Below are positions 17,129 to 26,401 of a DNA stretch of 64,000 bases, piece after piece; within the stretch, counting starts at the first letter, position 1, and each line of letters begins with the position of its first letter. The translations under genes and the position numbers were made by a program. The notes beneath the pieces were generated by a model, which saw only the letters and a list, made by a program, of their open reading frames with translations, was not told where the DNA came from and searched no databases. Origin of the DNA: Vibrio fluminensis (GTDB lineage Bacteria; Pseudomonadota; Gammaproteobacteria; Enterobacterales; Vibrionaceae); assembly GCF_015278125.1 (NCBI RefSeq), contig NZ_JADILO010000019.1:1-64000 (forward strand), in the 5' to 3' direction.

Positions 17129-18694
17129 ATGAAAACTCTAACTAAAACTCGCCTAGCCTTGTCCCTAGGCGCGCTTATGATGACTGGTTCTTTTTCCGCA
17201 CAGGCTGAAGTAAAGGAAATCACTCTACTGCATACCAACGACATCGAAAGTGTCTACGAACCTGTTGATGCGTTTTGGAATCCTGATATTACCCGTATTG
17301 GTGGTATCCCTTACCTAGCTTCACTGATTAAACAAGTGCAAGCTGAAGAAGAGACCAGCTTCTTATTTGATGCCGGCGATATTTTTACCGGCTCACTGTC
17401 AAAGAAAACCCAGGGTAAACTGGCGTTCGACCTATACAGCGCGATGGGCTACGACGCGATTACTCTAGGTAACCACGAATTTGAATATGGCTGGAAAACG
17501 CTAAAAGAAACCATGCCACGTGCGGCTTATCCAGTATTGAATGCCAACATCAAATTTGAGCAAAACGATGCACCTTTCTCTCAGCCATACACCATTGTTG
17601 AACGTGATGGTGTGCGTATAGGTGTGGTTGGTGTTATGGGAATTGATGCGTTCTACAACACCATGTGGAAAGGCAATCGCAAGGGTTTGACCATCGATGA
17701 TCCAATTGCTGTCACGCAGTTTTGGGTTGATAAAATCCATGACGAAGTGGATATGGTCGTAGTACTGACCCACCAAAACAAAACCGCGCCAATGCAAACC
17801 GACAAAGAAGCCGATCCTGAAGTGCAGCGCGGATTTGATGAAGACTACGCCATGGCAGGTCAGCTAAAAAATGTCGATGTCATCTTTGGTGGCCACTCCG
17901 ATCATGGTCTGTGGAAACCGGTTGTACACCCTGAAACCGGTACAGTGGTTGGTTTGACTTTTGGACAAGGTAAATACCTTGGCTATACCAAATTTGAGGT
18001 TGATACAGAAACTAATTCGGTAAAATTCCTCAATGGCAAACTTATCCCTGTTGAAGCCGATAAACTCAAACGCGATAAGAAAACCGGTGAGCTTATCGAT
18101 AATGCACGTAAGCAATTCCCAGAGCTAAACCAAACGATCGCCACTATCGACGATACAGCGTTCCGTCGTTACTACCGTGAATCAAATATAGGTAACTTGG
18201 TCGCAGATATGATGCGCAATGCGGCTGAAGCTGATATCGCCATGATGAGCTCAGGCAGTATCCGTGTCGACTTAAACCAAGGTGATGTCACCTTGGAAAA
18301 TGTAATGAACGTGTTCCCATTTACCGATAAACTTGCCGTAGTATCAATCAGCGGAAAACAAGTAAAACAATTACTTGAGTACAGCTACACTCTGCCTTAT
18401 GGTCTAGCGCAATTTTCTGGTATTGAAGCGAAATACGACAGTACTAAACCTGAAAAACAGCGCTTAATTAGCCTTAATATTAACGGTGAACCTATTGATG
18501 ACAGCCGTCAATACAGCGTCGCAACCTACTCGTATGCGGCAAGTGGTGGTGATGGTTATCATGTGTTTGCAGAAGGAAAGCCACTCTCTCAAGGTGAACC
18601 GGTGATGCAAGTGTTAATTGAGCAATTTAAACAACGCAAGAACATTACTGTTCCTGATCTTGGCCGCCAAGTGGATATCAGCCGTCAAGACTAA
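17129..18694 (+). CDS. Exported metallophosphatase / 5'-nucleotidase-like protein
   Basis: A 521-residue periplasmic protein. The signal peptide ends near SFSAQA/EVKE. A calcineurin-like metallophosphatase domain (about 28-330) is followed by a 5'-nucleotidase C-terminal domain (about 350-510). Motifs are LLHTNDIES, DAGDIFTG, GNHEFEYG, VVLTHQNK and FGGHSDHG. The usual NDxH metal motif reads NDIE, and the usual GHxH/Q position reads GHSD, so metal binding may differ from UshA. It probably removes phosphate from external nucleotides or sugar phosphates for scavenging. A CRP-like site lies upstream. It is not the standard UshA ortholog. Confidence 0.8.
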   Translation: MKTLTKTRLALSLGALMMTGSFSAQAEVKEITLLHTNDIESVYEPVDAFWNPDITRIGGIPYLASLIKQVQAEEETSFLFDAGDIFTGSLSKKTQGKLAFDLYSAMGYDAITLGNHEFEYGWKTLKETMPRAAYPVLNANIKFEQNDAPFSQPYTIVERDGVRIGVVGVMGIDAFYNTMWKGNRKGLTIDDPIAVTQFWVDKIHDEVDMVVVLTHQNKTAPMQTDKEADPEVQRGFDEDYAMAGQLKNVDVIFGGHSDHGLWKPVVHPETGTVVGLTFGQGKYLGYTKFEVDTETNSVKFLNGKLIPVEADKLKRDKKTGELIDNARKQFPELNQTIATIDDTAFRRYYRESNIGNLVADMMRNAAEADIAMMSSGSIRVDLNQGDVTLENVMNVFPFTDKLAVVSISGKQVKQLLEYSYTLPYGLAQFSGIEAKYDSTKPEKQRLISLNINGEPIDDSRQYSVATYSYAASGGDGYHVFAEGKPLSQGEPVMQVLIEQFKQRKNITVPDLGRQVDISRQD

Positions 18695-18713
18695 ATCATA
18701 GAGATCACTAGCC

Positions 18714-20183
18714 TTGTCCTTTCGCCTGAACTATAACGGTTGTAAGACATACGGTTGCCGCAATTGTGGCAACCCTAATCAAGACCTATATCAATTCTCA
18801 AAGCGACTTGGCTATCCGGCATGGCACTGCGACCTATGTGGTGCCTATCCACCTATGCTGTTAAATGAGCCAATCCTCGCGCTGGCTAAGCAACTTCAGC
18901 AGCAACAATTTCCCCTCTATCCAAGCAAGCGTTGTGATTGCGAATCACCGTCTTGGCTACGTTATGGTCACACACCGACAGGCAGTCAACGTATTCAATG
19001 TCAGTGCTGTATGCAGGTCTATACCCTACCTAACCCCACCCAACTTGCGAAAAGATTACAGCCTTGGCTAGATGCCTTGATGACAGGTATCACGCCAGAG
19101 AAATTACAGTCGCATCTCGGATTAACCAACAAAATTTTCAATCAGCATTTACAGAAACTCAGTCAGTTGCTTAACCAGTACTCTCGTTCGGTTGAGCAAA
19201 AATTATTATCACAGACGATGACTCTCAATTGGCACAGTTTTACTTATCGACAAACTTGTCGCTCGGGCTTAAGTGCAAGCACAAAACAGCATCATGCCAC
19301 CCAGTTATGGACGCTTTGCACCCTTGATAGTCAAACCGGTTATGTCTATCTGATCTCCGATAACGCATGGCTCAATAACCAAGGCAATGCTAGTTCACCA
19401 GCGAATTGGCAGGCAGACGCTCAGTATCAAGCAAAGACAGAAGAGCCATCACTAAGCCATGATCCTGATGTGCTCAATCGCGCTGAGCAAACCTATCAAA
19501 AAATCTTAGCCCGTAGCCAGTTTGATCAGATTGCCTATTGCAAGCCACAACATGGACAACTGAAGCTCGATAAACACACACCCAACGCATTATTAAGACC
19601 GGTATATGCTGCCCATGCGCATATGCAAAACTTGTATCAACATCTGCCAAAACAAGTCACACTGAACTGGTTACTCGAGCATGAGAGTTTTATTCGTGGC
19701 GCCGCTATTACCTCGTTTTGCGCAAGCGTTAACTCTGGTACGACTGCACTTTACTACTATCATTATGCGCTCAATAGTCAGCAAACTGAGTCAGCCAATC
19801 AACAACGCACTTTGAGTTGGTGGAATGAAAAATGGTACAAGCTATTCGTCAATGATAAACAAGCAGCATATCAAGTGGGACTGGGGGTTCTGACCTCGCA
19901 AGCCGATAAGAGTCCGGAACAACTCAAACCATTACTGCCAAGCCAAATCAATGTAGCTGAACGCTTTTTCCAGCCGTTCAAGTTGTGGTTACCTGATAGC
20001 TACGCCAGCAAACTCAGTGCCACCCGAGTTCAGCAATGGCAAACGATATATCGCTACCTGCACAACTATTTACTGGTTCATACTCCAAGAGTAACCTCAT
20101 CACTCGCATCGTCAGCGCACTCTGTCTCTTCCATGGTGGCACAGTTGAACAATGACACCATTACACATAGTAAAAAGGGATAA
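18714..20183 (+). CDS. Zinc-ribbon protein resembling a degenerate transposase, function unknown
   Basis: A 489-residue protein from a TTG start at 18714. No other start lies between the upstream stop and the first Cys motif. Cys15-x2-Cys18 with Cys39-x2-Cys42 forms one zinc ribbon. A second region (CDCESPSW...RIQCQCCMQVYTL) looks like the InsA-type zinc domain of IS1-family transposases. The following part (TLNWHSF, LWTLCTLDSQTGYVYL, NVAERFFQPFKLWLPD) loosely recalls a DDE transposase core, but the first Asp position is Asn. No terminal repeats flank the gene. It starts 20 bp after the nucleotidase gene and ends in a shared terminator, so it looks like a resident gene. It may be a domesticated transposase. 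I do not know its function. Confidence 0.65.
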   Translation: MSFRLNYNGCKTYGCRNCGNPNQDLYQFSKRLGYPAWHCDLCGAYPPMLLNEPILALAKQLQQQQFPLYPSKRCDCESPSWLRYGHTPTGSQRIQCQCCMQVYTLPNPTQLAKRLQPWLDALMTGITPEKLQSHLGLTNKIFNQHLQKLSQLLNQYSRSVEQKLLSQTMTLNWHSFTYRQTCRSGLSASTKQHHATQLWTLCTLDSQTGYVYLISDNAWLNNQGNASSPANWQADAQYQAKTEEPSLSHDPDVLNRAEQTYQKILARSQFDQIAYCKPQHGQLKLDKHTPNALLRPVYAAHAHMQNLYQHLPKQVTLNWLLEHESFIRGAAITSFCASVNSGTTALYYYHYALNSQQTESANQQRTLSWWNEKWYKLFVNDKQAAYQVGLGVLTSQADKSPEQLKPLLPSQINVAERFFQPFKLWLPDSYASKLSATRVQQWQTIYRYLHNYLLVHTPRVTSSLASSAHSVSSMVAQLNNDTITHSKKG

Positions 20184-20198
20184 GTTTCCTTATCCCTT
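20175..20198. terminator. Bidirectional terminator between convergent genes
   Basis: AAGGGATAAG-TTTC-CTTATCCCTT, a perfect 10-bp stem overlapping the stop of the zinc-ribbon gene and lying just beyond the end of the MATE gene. Confidence 0.88.
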
Positions 20199-20206
20199 GT
20201 TGATTG

Positions 20207-21562
20207 TTAGTTGGCTAGAGTCATAGGCTCCGCTGGTGGCGGTGTTGGTGGCAGAATCATGCGCTTCACATCGCGCCATAGCATCCAAGCAACAACTAAG
20301 CTTAATGCCACATTCGACAATGGGTAAGCAATCCAAATACCTGGAATACCCATTAGTTTTGGCATAATGAATAAGAATGGTAATTGAATAACCATGTTAC
20401 CCACCGTGACAAACATCGCTTTGCTGCCCTTATTGATTGACTGATAGTAAGCGCCCGCAACCACTAAGAAACCATCGAGGAACATAGCAAACATATGTAA
20501 ACGAATACCAATCACTGCGTTGTCCATCAAACTAGCGTCACTTGAGTTAAATACCGAAACAAACTCACGCGGGAACAAGTTAAGCAGGATAACAAAAGCT
20601 AAACCGCCGAACACTGCACTGCCCATCGCCACACCAAGTAGTTTGCGAATATTATCTTGATTTCGCGCACCATGGTTATAGCTAACCAAAGGCTGCATAC
20701 CATTAGCAAAGCCTTCAACAACCAAATAGTAAACCGTTACGATATAACCCAAAATCGCATACGCACCAATGAGTACCGAGCTACCATACTCTGCAAATAA
20801 ACTATTGTGCAGCGCCACCATCATTGAGCCATAAGCATACATAAAGAAGCTTGAAACACCGATAGCCGCAATTTGTGGTACCTCACTGAACTGAATACGC
20901 AGATCAGCCAAGCGCAAACGCATCTTGGCTTTGCTTGAGAAGAAGTAACCGACGCCAAGAATAGTCACCACCATCTGTGCAATAGCGGTTGCTATCGCAG
21001 CGCCTTCGAGCTCCCAACCTAAGTGGGCAATGAACACATAGTCGAGGATAATATTGACTACCGCACCAACAACCATGAGTAACGTTGCTAAATTCGGGCT
21101 GTCATCATTTCGCAGCAAAAATGGCGCTGCAATAGAACCAAGTGAAAATACACAAGCGAAGATCAGAATATGTAAGTACTGCGAACCAAGTTCAAGTACC
21201 CGACCTTGTGCACCTTGCCATAGCAGAAAACTATCGGCAAACGTATATAAAACAAACGACACGATAGGCGCCAAAACAAGCAGTAGCAAAAGTCCCGTCG
21301 CAAGAGTGGCTCTGGCACCAACCTGATTGCCTTCGCCTTGCTTAATGGAGGCAAGCGCTCCGGTACCAACACCTACCAGCATACCGATACCTAGAATGGA
21401 ACCAATCACGGGCCAAGCAACGTTTATCCCCGCGAGACCTTCCGCGCCCACATAACGCCCAATAAATATTCCATCTACGACCTGATAAAGGCCATTGACC
21501 AACATAGCGGCAACAGTGGGAATGGCATAACGCCAAAACTGTTTATAAATAGATACTTGCAT
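20207..21562 (-). CDS. MATE family multidrug/cation efflux transporter
   Basis: A 451-residue inner-membrane protein with about 12 hydrophobic helices in two related halves and the MATE-type opening PTVAAMLVNGLYQVVDGIFIG. MATE pumps export cationic drugs or metabolites using Na+ or H+ gradients. The substrate is unknown. The MarR-type regulator at 21626 lies directly upstream on the same strand, and an identical palindromic operator sits before each gene. The pump is therefore very likely repressed by that regulator. Confidence 0.9.
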   Translation of the reverse strand: MQVSIYKQFWRYAIPTVAAMLVNGLYQVVDGIFIGRYVGAEGLAGINVAWPVIGSILGIGMLVGVGTGALASIKQGEGNQVGARATLATGLLLLLVLAPIVSFVLYTFADSFLLWQGAQGRVLELGSQYLHILIFACVFSLGSIAAPFLLRNDDSPNLATLLMVVGAVVNIILDYVFIAHLGWELEGAAIATAIAQMVVTILGVGYFFSSKAKMRLRLADLRIQFSEVPQIAAIGVSSFFMYAYGSMMVALHNSLFAEYGSSVLIGAYAILGYIVTVYYLVVEGFANGMQPLVSYNHGARNQDNIRKLLGVAMGSAVFGGLAFVILLNLFPREFVSVFNSSDASLMDNAVIGIRLHMFAMFLDGFLVVAGAYYQSINKGSKAMFVTVGNMVIQLPFLFIMPKLMGIPGIWIAYPLSNVALSLVVAWMLWRDVKRMILPPTPPPAEPMTLAN

Positions 21563-21593
21563 CTTCTCACCAAGAAAGAGTGTCTTACGACAC

Positions 21594-21612
21594 TAGTTAG
21601 CATAGCTAACTA
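21594..21612. promoter_or_regulatory. MarR-type operator before the MATE gene
   Basis: TAGTTAGC-ATA-GCTAACTA, a perfect 8-3-8 inverted repeat 32-50 bp upstream of the MATE start. The same arms recur at 22053-22071 before the regulator gene. Confidence 0.85.
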
Positions 21613-21625
21613 AATGGATAAATTT

Positions 21626-22039
21626 TTATTTTTTAAGTGCTTTATTAAGCAATTGCACCAATTGCTGCGCTTCTTGTTCACTCAATTGAGCATTCAAATC
21701 CGTCGCAATTTGTTGGTATACCACCCGCTCAAACGACATATTCTCGATCACCCAGTCGGTTAACACCACGCGCTTAGCTCGTGCGTCTTCATTGCAAGCA
21801 ATGGTACTAACCAAGTTTTTTTTCGCTAATCGAGTGACCATGTTCGAAGCTGAAGGCTTAGAGACACAGAGCTCCTGTGCTAAGTCCGTAATCCGCACAC
21901 CTTGAGGGTACTGCTGGATAACTTTCAAGTAATCGAACTCATTAAAGCTCAACTGACACATAGGATCGTCATTTCCATGCTGTCGCCAAGCCTTAGAGCA
22001 AAAGCGTTCTAAGTCCATCAAACTCTCTTCTAAATGCAT
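21626..22039 (-). CDS. MarR-family transcriptional regulator of the adjacent MATE pump
   Basis: A 137-residue winged-helix regulator. The recognition region is visible in ITDLAQELCVSKPSASNMVTRLAKKNLV, with the wing RAKRVVLTD. It contains Cys12 or so near the N-terminus and Cys around the middle (ELCVSK, IACNED), which could allow redox sensing, although this is only a possibility. The operator 22053-22071 lies 14-32 bp before its own start, implying autorepression, and the same palindrome precedes the MATE gene. Confidence 0.9.
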   Translation of the reverse strand: MHLEESLMDLERFCSKAWRQHGNDDPMCQLSFNEFDYLKVIQQYPQGVRITDLAQELCVSKPSASNMVTRLAKKNLVSTIACNEDARAKRVVLTDWVIENMSFERVVYQQIATDLNAQLSEQEAQQLVQLLNKALKK

Positions 22040-22052
22040 ACTAGGATCCTAT

Positions 22053-22071
22053 TAGTTAGCAAGGCTAACTA
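22053..22071. promoter_or_regulatory. MarR-type operator before the regulator gene
   Basis: TAGTTAGC-AAG-GCTAACTA, with the same perfect 8-bp arms and 3-bp spacer length as the site at 21594-21612. Confidence 0.85.
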
Positions 22072-22102
22072 TTTTAGTGATTTTGGAGAATCGTGCAATA
22101 AA

Positions 22103-22122
22103 AAACCACCCGAAGGTGGTTT
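22103..22122 (-). terminator. nlpI terminator
   Basis: AAACCACC-TTCG-GGTGGTTT in the minus direction with a T-tract. It is identical in core to the lysS terminator. Confidence 0.85.
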
Positions 22123-22152
22123 AAATTCAGAATATCATCAAAGGCAGTTGCG

Positions 22153-23064
22153 CTATTCTTGAGAGGCTTGCTCTAGTTTCGTTTTCGCTAACTGCTCGGC
22201 TTTAACTTTATTAAAGATACGCGAGAGTTCAAGGAATGAATAACGATGCTCGACATATTCGTAAACGTTGAATGATATCGCCAGTTTATACATCGAAATT
22301 GCACTCGCAAAATCGCCTTGATATTGATAGCGCTTGCCCAAATAGAAATACGCTTCTGTTAGGCGTTGAGCTAAAACAGTGTTGTCACGAGTTCCGGCAA
22401 AAATCGCTTTAAAGGTTTGTTCTTCAGATACTTCATTCAAAGTTATCGCGACTAAGACCCACCCCCATTGATTATCACGGGCTTGGTATTGCTCGAGCAA
22501 TTGCTTACGAGCTGCTTGCGGATCTTTCTCAAGCTTAATGAGATAAAGCCAGAGCGCGCGAAATGGGTCGCTAGGATCTTCAGCATAATGCGCTTCAATA
22601 TCTTCTAAAGCCAGCTCAATACGATCCCCGTAGTAGAGTGCTATCGCACGGTTACGTACCGCATAAGAGTTACTTGGATCGAGATCAATCGTCGAATCAA
22701 ACGCTTCATAAGCAGCATCAAACTCCCCCACTTGCGTGTAGTACACACCAAGTAAATTAAACAGGTCTGATTGAGCAGGATTAATTTGTAACGACTGCGT
22801 GTAGTCTAAACGTGCTAAATCTCGTAGGCCGACACTATCATAGTAGTTACCGCGCTCGTACAGCATCTTTGCACGTAATTCATCAGAGAGATTAGGGCGC
22901 AGGAGTAATTGAGACAAACGCGCAATCTGCACTTCTTGCTGCATACTCGCTTGTAGAGGCACTGCCATTGGTGGATAAAACCACTGTTGTTTATCCGCTG
23001 TTGAAGCACACCCTGTAGCGATCAACATGCTTAAGCCAAGCGTTACGGTTTGAAACCATTTCAC
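22153..23064 (-). CDS. nlpI: Lipoprotein NlpI, TPR adaptor
   Basis: A 303-residue outer-membrane lipoprotein. The signal peptide ends at the lipobox IATGC/AST, with the lipidated cysteine at residue 19. TPR repeats fill about 60-200 (ARLDYTQSLQINPAQSDLFNLLGVYY and following). NlpI scaffolds peptidoglycan hydrolases and the Prc protease in E. coli. It starts with GTG at 23064 (MKWFQTVTLGL), preceded by AGGAG. It lies downstream of pnp on the same strand, as in enterics, but a terminator (23197-23224) separates them. Confidence 0.92.
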   Translation of the reverse strand: MKWFQTVTLGLSMLIATGCASTADKQQWFYPPMAVPLQASMQQEVQIARLSQLLLRPNLSDELRAKMLYERGNYYDSVGLRDLARLDYTQSLQINPAQSDLFNLLGVYYTQVGEFDAAYEAFDSTIDLDPSNSYAVRNRAIALYYGDRIELALEDIEAHYAEDPSDPFRALWLYLIKLEKDPQAARKQLLEQYQARDNQWGWVLVAITLNEVSEEQTFKAIFAGTRDNTVLAQRLTEAYFYLGKRYQYQGDFASAISMYKLAISFNVYEYVEHRYSFLELSRIFNKVKAEQLAKTKLEQASQE

Positions 23065-23196
23065 GAATACGTACTCCTATTACCTACTTATTATGAGTCT
23101 ATACCCTAAGAGTCACACGTCTAGTTGAAGTTCAAATGCCTTATTACTAGCGTGACGTTATAATTATTTATGCCTGACATGTTTTCCTAAGGCATA

Positions 23197-23224
23197 AAAA
23201 AAGGGAGCTCACAGCCCCCTTTAT
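23197..23224 (-). terminator. pnp terminator
   Basis: AAAGGGGGCT and AGCTCCCTTT arms followed by a T-run in the minus direction, about 40 bp past the pnp stop. Confidence 0.8.
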
Positions 23225-23262
23225 AGCATGCTTTTAGCCGTCTAGGCTAATAGGATACCAGA

Positions 23263-25392
23263 TTACTCAGCGTCAGCAGCTGGCTTTTCAGCTTCTTCTG
23301 CTGGCTTTTCAACTGCTTCTTTCATGCTTAGACGTACACGGCCCTGACGGTCGATCTCAAGTACTTTAACTTGAACTTCTTGACCTTCAGTTAGGTAGTC
23401 AGACACTTTCTCAACACGCTTCTCAGAGATTTGAGAAATGTGTACTAGACCGTCTTTACCTGGCAGTACTGTAACGAATGCACCAAAATCAGCTAGACGA
23501 GCAACTTTACCGGTGTAGATACGACCAACTTCAACTTCTGCAGTGATCTCTTCGATACGACGGATAGCTTCTTTCGCCGCTGCACCTTCAGTTGCTGCGA
23601 TCTTGATTGTGCCGTCATCTTCGATTTCGATAGTTGTACCAGTTTCTTCCGTTAGAGCACGGATAACTGCACCACCTTTACCGATAACGTCTTTGATCTT
23701 CTCTGCGCTGATCTTCATTGTGTGAATACGAGGCGCGAATTGAGAGATATCTTCACGAGCACCAGAGATAGCTTGATCCATTACAGATAGGATGTGCTTA
23801 CGTGCACCTTGGGCTTGGTTAAGCGCAATTTGCATGATCTCTTTAGTGATACCTTCGATCTTGATGTCCATTTGTAGTGCAGTGATACCAGAGTTTGTAC
23901 CTGCTACTTTAAAGTCCATGTCACCTAGGTGGTCTTCGTCACCAAGGATATCTGAAAGAACAACAAAATCATCGCCTTCTTTAACAAGACCCATTGCGAT
24001 ACCCGCAACAGAAGCCTTGATTGGCACACCAGCATCCATAAGTGCTAGAGAAGTACCACAAACAGAAGCCATTGAAGATGAACCGTTAGATTCAGTGATT
24101 TCTGATACAACACGTACAGTGTATGGGAACTCATCTACAGATGGCATTACTGCTGCAATACCACGCTTCGCTAGTTTACCGTGGCCGATTTCACGACGCT
24201 TAGGAGAACCTACAAAACCCGTTTCGCCTACACAGTATGGAGGGAAGTTGTAATGTAGTAGGAAGTGATCTTTACGCTCACCAGTTAGTTCATCAATGAT
24301 TTGCGCATCACGTTGCGTACCTAGAGTCGCAGTAACGATCGCCTGAGTTTCACCACGAGTGAATAGCGCGCTACCGTGAGTACGTGGAAGAACACCAGTA
24401 CGTACGTCTAGCGCACGAACCATATCTTTCTCACGACCATCGATACGTGGGTTACCAGCAATGATGCTGCGACGAACAACTGTCTTCTCTAGATCGTGGA
24501 AGATAGTGTGAATTTCTTTAGCGTCAGCTTCTGGATCTTCAGCAAGTAGAACTGCGTTTACTTCTGCCGCGATTTCGTGAATGCGGTCGTAACGAGCCAT
24601 CTTTTCTGTGATTTGGTAAGCTTCAACAAGTTTCGCTTCTGCTAGTTCAGCAATCTTGTTGTTAAGCGCTGTGTTCTCTTCAGGAGCAACCCAATCCCAA
24701 GCTGGAGTAGCAACTTCAGCTTTGAATTCGTTGATCGCGTTGATAACAACTTGTTGTTGGTCGTGACCATAAACAACCGCTGCTAGCATTTCTTCTTCAG
24801 TTAGGTTGTCAGCTTCTGACTCAACCATTAGTACTGCAGATTCTGTACCTGCAACTACTAGGTCAAGCTTAGATGCATCTAGCTCAGTGTTGCTTGGGTT
24901 TAGAACTAGTTGACCATCAACGTGACCAACACGTGCAGCACCGATAGGACCGTTGAACGGGATACCAGAGATAGCAAGCGCAGCAGAAGTACCGATCATT
25001 GTTACGATATCAGGCTGAACGTCTGGGTTTACAGACATTACTGTCGCGATAACCTGAACTTCGTTTTTGAATGCGTCTGGGAACAGTGGACGGATTGGGC
25101 GGTCAATTAGGCGAGCCGTTAGTGTTTCGCCTTCAGAAGGACGACCTTCACGCTTGAAGAAACCACCTGGGATTTTACCTGCCGCGTAAGTACGCTCTTG
25201 GTAGTTCACTGTTAGTGGGAAGAAGTCTTGGCCTGCAACCGCTTCTTTCTTACCTACAACTGAAACGAATACTGCTGTATCGTCCATTGTAACCATTACT
25301 GCAGCCGTAGCTTGACGTGCGATAACGCCAGTTTCTAGAGTAACCGTGTGGTTACCGTACTGGAACGTTTTAACAACTGGTTTTTCGAACAT
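23263..25392 (-). CDS. pnp: Polynucleotide phosphorylase
   Basis: The 3'-5' phosphorolytic exoribonuclease of the RNA degradosome. I chose ATG 25392 ([13 protein letters not shown]), preceded by AAGGA, giving 709 residues (E. coli 711). An in-frame upstream ATG at 25443 adds 17 residues that are not family-like. Two RNase PH domains, a KH domain (IGKGGAVI, about 563-570) and an S1 domain ([18 protein letters not shown]) are in the usual order. It follows rpsO on the same strand, as in most gamma-proteobacteria. Confidence 0.96.
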   Translation of the reverse strand: MFEKPVVKTFQYGNHTVTLETGVIARQATAAVMVTMDDTAVFVSVVGKKEAVAGQDFFPLTVNYQERTYAAGKIPGGFFKREGRPSEGETLTARLIDRPIRPLFPDAFKNEVQVIATVMSVNPDVQPDIVTMIGTSAALAISGIPFNGPIGAARVGHVDGQLVLNPSNTELDASKLDLVVAGTESAVLMVESEADNLTEEEMLAAVVYGHDQQQVVINAINEFKAEVATPAWDWVAPEENTALNNKIAELAEAKLVEAYQITEKMARYDRIHEIAAEVNAVLLAEDPEADAKEIHTIFHDLEKTVVRRSIIAGNPRIDGREKDMVRALDVRTGVLPRTHGSALFTRGETQAIVTATLGTQRDAQIIDELTGERKDHFLLHYNFPPYCVGETGFVGSPKRREIGHGKLAKRGIAAVMPSVDEFPYTVRVVSEITESNGSSSMASVCGTSLALMDAGVPIKASVAGIAMGLVKEGDDFVVLSDILGDEDHLGDMDFKVAGTNSGITALQMDIKIEGITKEIMQIALNQAQGARKHILSVMDQAISGAREDISQFAPRIHTMKISAEKIKDVIGKGGAVIRALTEETGTTIEIEDDGTIKIAATEGAAAKEAIRRIEEITAEVEVGRIYTGKVARLADFGAFVTVLPGKDGLVHISQISEKRVEKVSDYLTEGQEVQVKVLEIDRQGRVRLSMKEAVEKPAEEAEKPAADAE

Positions 25393-25669
25393 TGTTAATC
25401 CTTGTCTCTGAGCAACGCTCAGAATATGTAAATAAAAGCTCAAGGCACTACGAATCGCGACTAGTGAAAAGAAACTAATGTAAGTTCCCTTTTAATAGTC
25501 GCGACCTTTTGGTCGACGTGGTTGACTGTAATGCAATGAACTATAGAGAAAACCCCGAAACGAGGTTCAGCCGTGCGTAGTATAACGGCATTCGTAGGAT
25601 TTGGCTAAATTTAGCCAACAAAAAAGGGGCATAAAGCCCCTTTTAAACAAACTGCTATGCAGTCGCTTA
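25393..25669 (-). promoter_or_regulatory. pnp leader region with rpsO terminator
   Basis: The 277-bp gap holds the rpsO terminator (25622-25644) and a stem near 25499-25516 (GTCGCGACC-TTTT-GGTCGaC-like). In E. coli the pnp leader forms a hairpin cut by RNase III for autoregulation. The stem here may be the counterpart, but this is inferred from position only. Confidence 0.4.
25622..25644 (-). terminator. rpsO terminator
   Basis: AAAAGGGGC-ATAAA-GCCCCTTTT just past the rpsO stop. Some readthrough into pnp would be expected, as in E. coli. Confidence 0.88.
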
Positions 25670-25939
25670 TTAGCGACGTAGGCCTAGACGCTTGATTAGG
25701 TCTTGGTAGCGAGCTAGATTTTTACCTTTTAGGTAATCTAGAAGCTTACGACGACGAGAAACCATACGTAGAAGACCACGACGGCTGTGGTGATCGCCTT
25801 TGTGTGCTTTGAAGTGACCTTGTAGGTGGTTGATAGAAGCTGTAAGTAGAGCTACTTGAACTTCTGGTGAACCAGTGTCGCCTTCGCCTTGTGCGTATTC
25901 TGCAACGATTGCTGCTTTAGTTTCTGCATTCAGAGACAT
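25670..25939 (-). CDS. rpsO: 30S ribosomal protein S15
   Basis: An 89-residue protein, the usual S15 length, with family segments [23 protein letters not shown] and [22 protein letters not shown]15 binds 16S rRNA early in assembly of the 30S platform and represses its own translation in E. coli. It is first in the rpsO-pnp-nlpI series. Confidence 0.98.
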   Translation of the reverse strand: MSLNAETKAAIVAEYAQGEGDTGSPEVQVALLTASINHLQGHFKAHKGDHHSRRGLLRMVSRRRKLLDYLKGKNLARYQDLIKRLGLRR

Positions 25940-26401
25940 AATTCTCTCCTAATAAAAGAGTAGGTTAATATTTGTACCAGCCAATCTCTGATTCAGCTGG
26001 TACGAGAAGCGCGAATTATAGGGTATGTACAGAGGTTAAGCAATAGCTTTTGCAAAGCGAAGCTTGGCAAAAAGAACGCGAAGTAAGCTTCGCTACGGAG
26101 GCGGGAACGCAAAGCGAAGCTTTGCTTCGAGAACGCCCAGTATAACTGGGCTTCGGGAAGTAAATACTGTGCTTTTATACGATAAGACAACTAGCCGCAC
26201 TTGTTTCTCGACTCTCTATTATCAAAGTTCAGTGAGCCTCCCGCAGTGAGGCACAGCCGAACGTTCCCGCATCCGTGAGCACAGCCTTGCTGTGCGTTCC
26301 ACAAACGAAGCTCTGCTTCGTTTGCTGAACGTTCCCATTCCCACCTTTTCTGGTACACTTACGCCATCAAAATTTAGCTATTCGAATAAACAGGATTCCC
26401 T
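25940..26401. other. rpsO-mtnN intergenic region with extragenic inverted repeats
   Basis: A 460-bp gap carrying divergent promoters. 26040-26165 has units such as CGAAGC/GCTTCG hairpins and GCGGGAACGC. 26225-26345 has related units in the opposite orientation (GTTCCCGCATCCGTGAGC, ACGAAGCTCTGCTTCGT, GTTCCCATTCCC). No credible gene. Confidence 0.7.
26040..26345. repeat. Vibrio-type extragenic repeat cluster
   Basis: Several short palindromes (AAGCGAAGCTTTGCTTC, CAGTATAACTGGGCTTCGGG, AACGAAGCTCTGCTTCGTT) are linked by GGCGGGAACGC on one side and by its complement-like GTTCCCGCATCC on the other. They belong to the same family as the repeats at 29621-29960 and 53081-53235. Confidence 0.75.

Noticed and set aside
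25993-26249. Two short frames upstream of mtnN
   Set aside because: They lie wholly in extragenic palindromes, on opposite strands, without family features.
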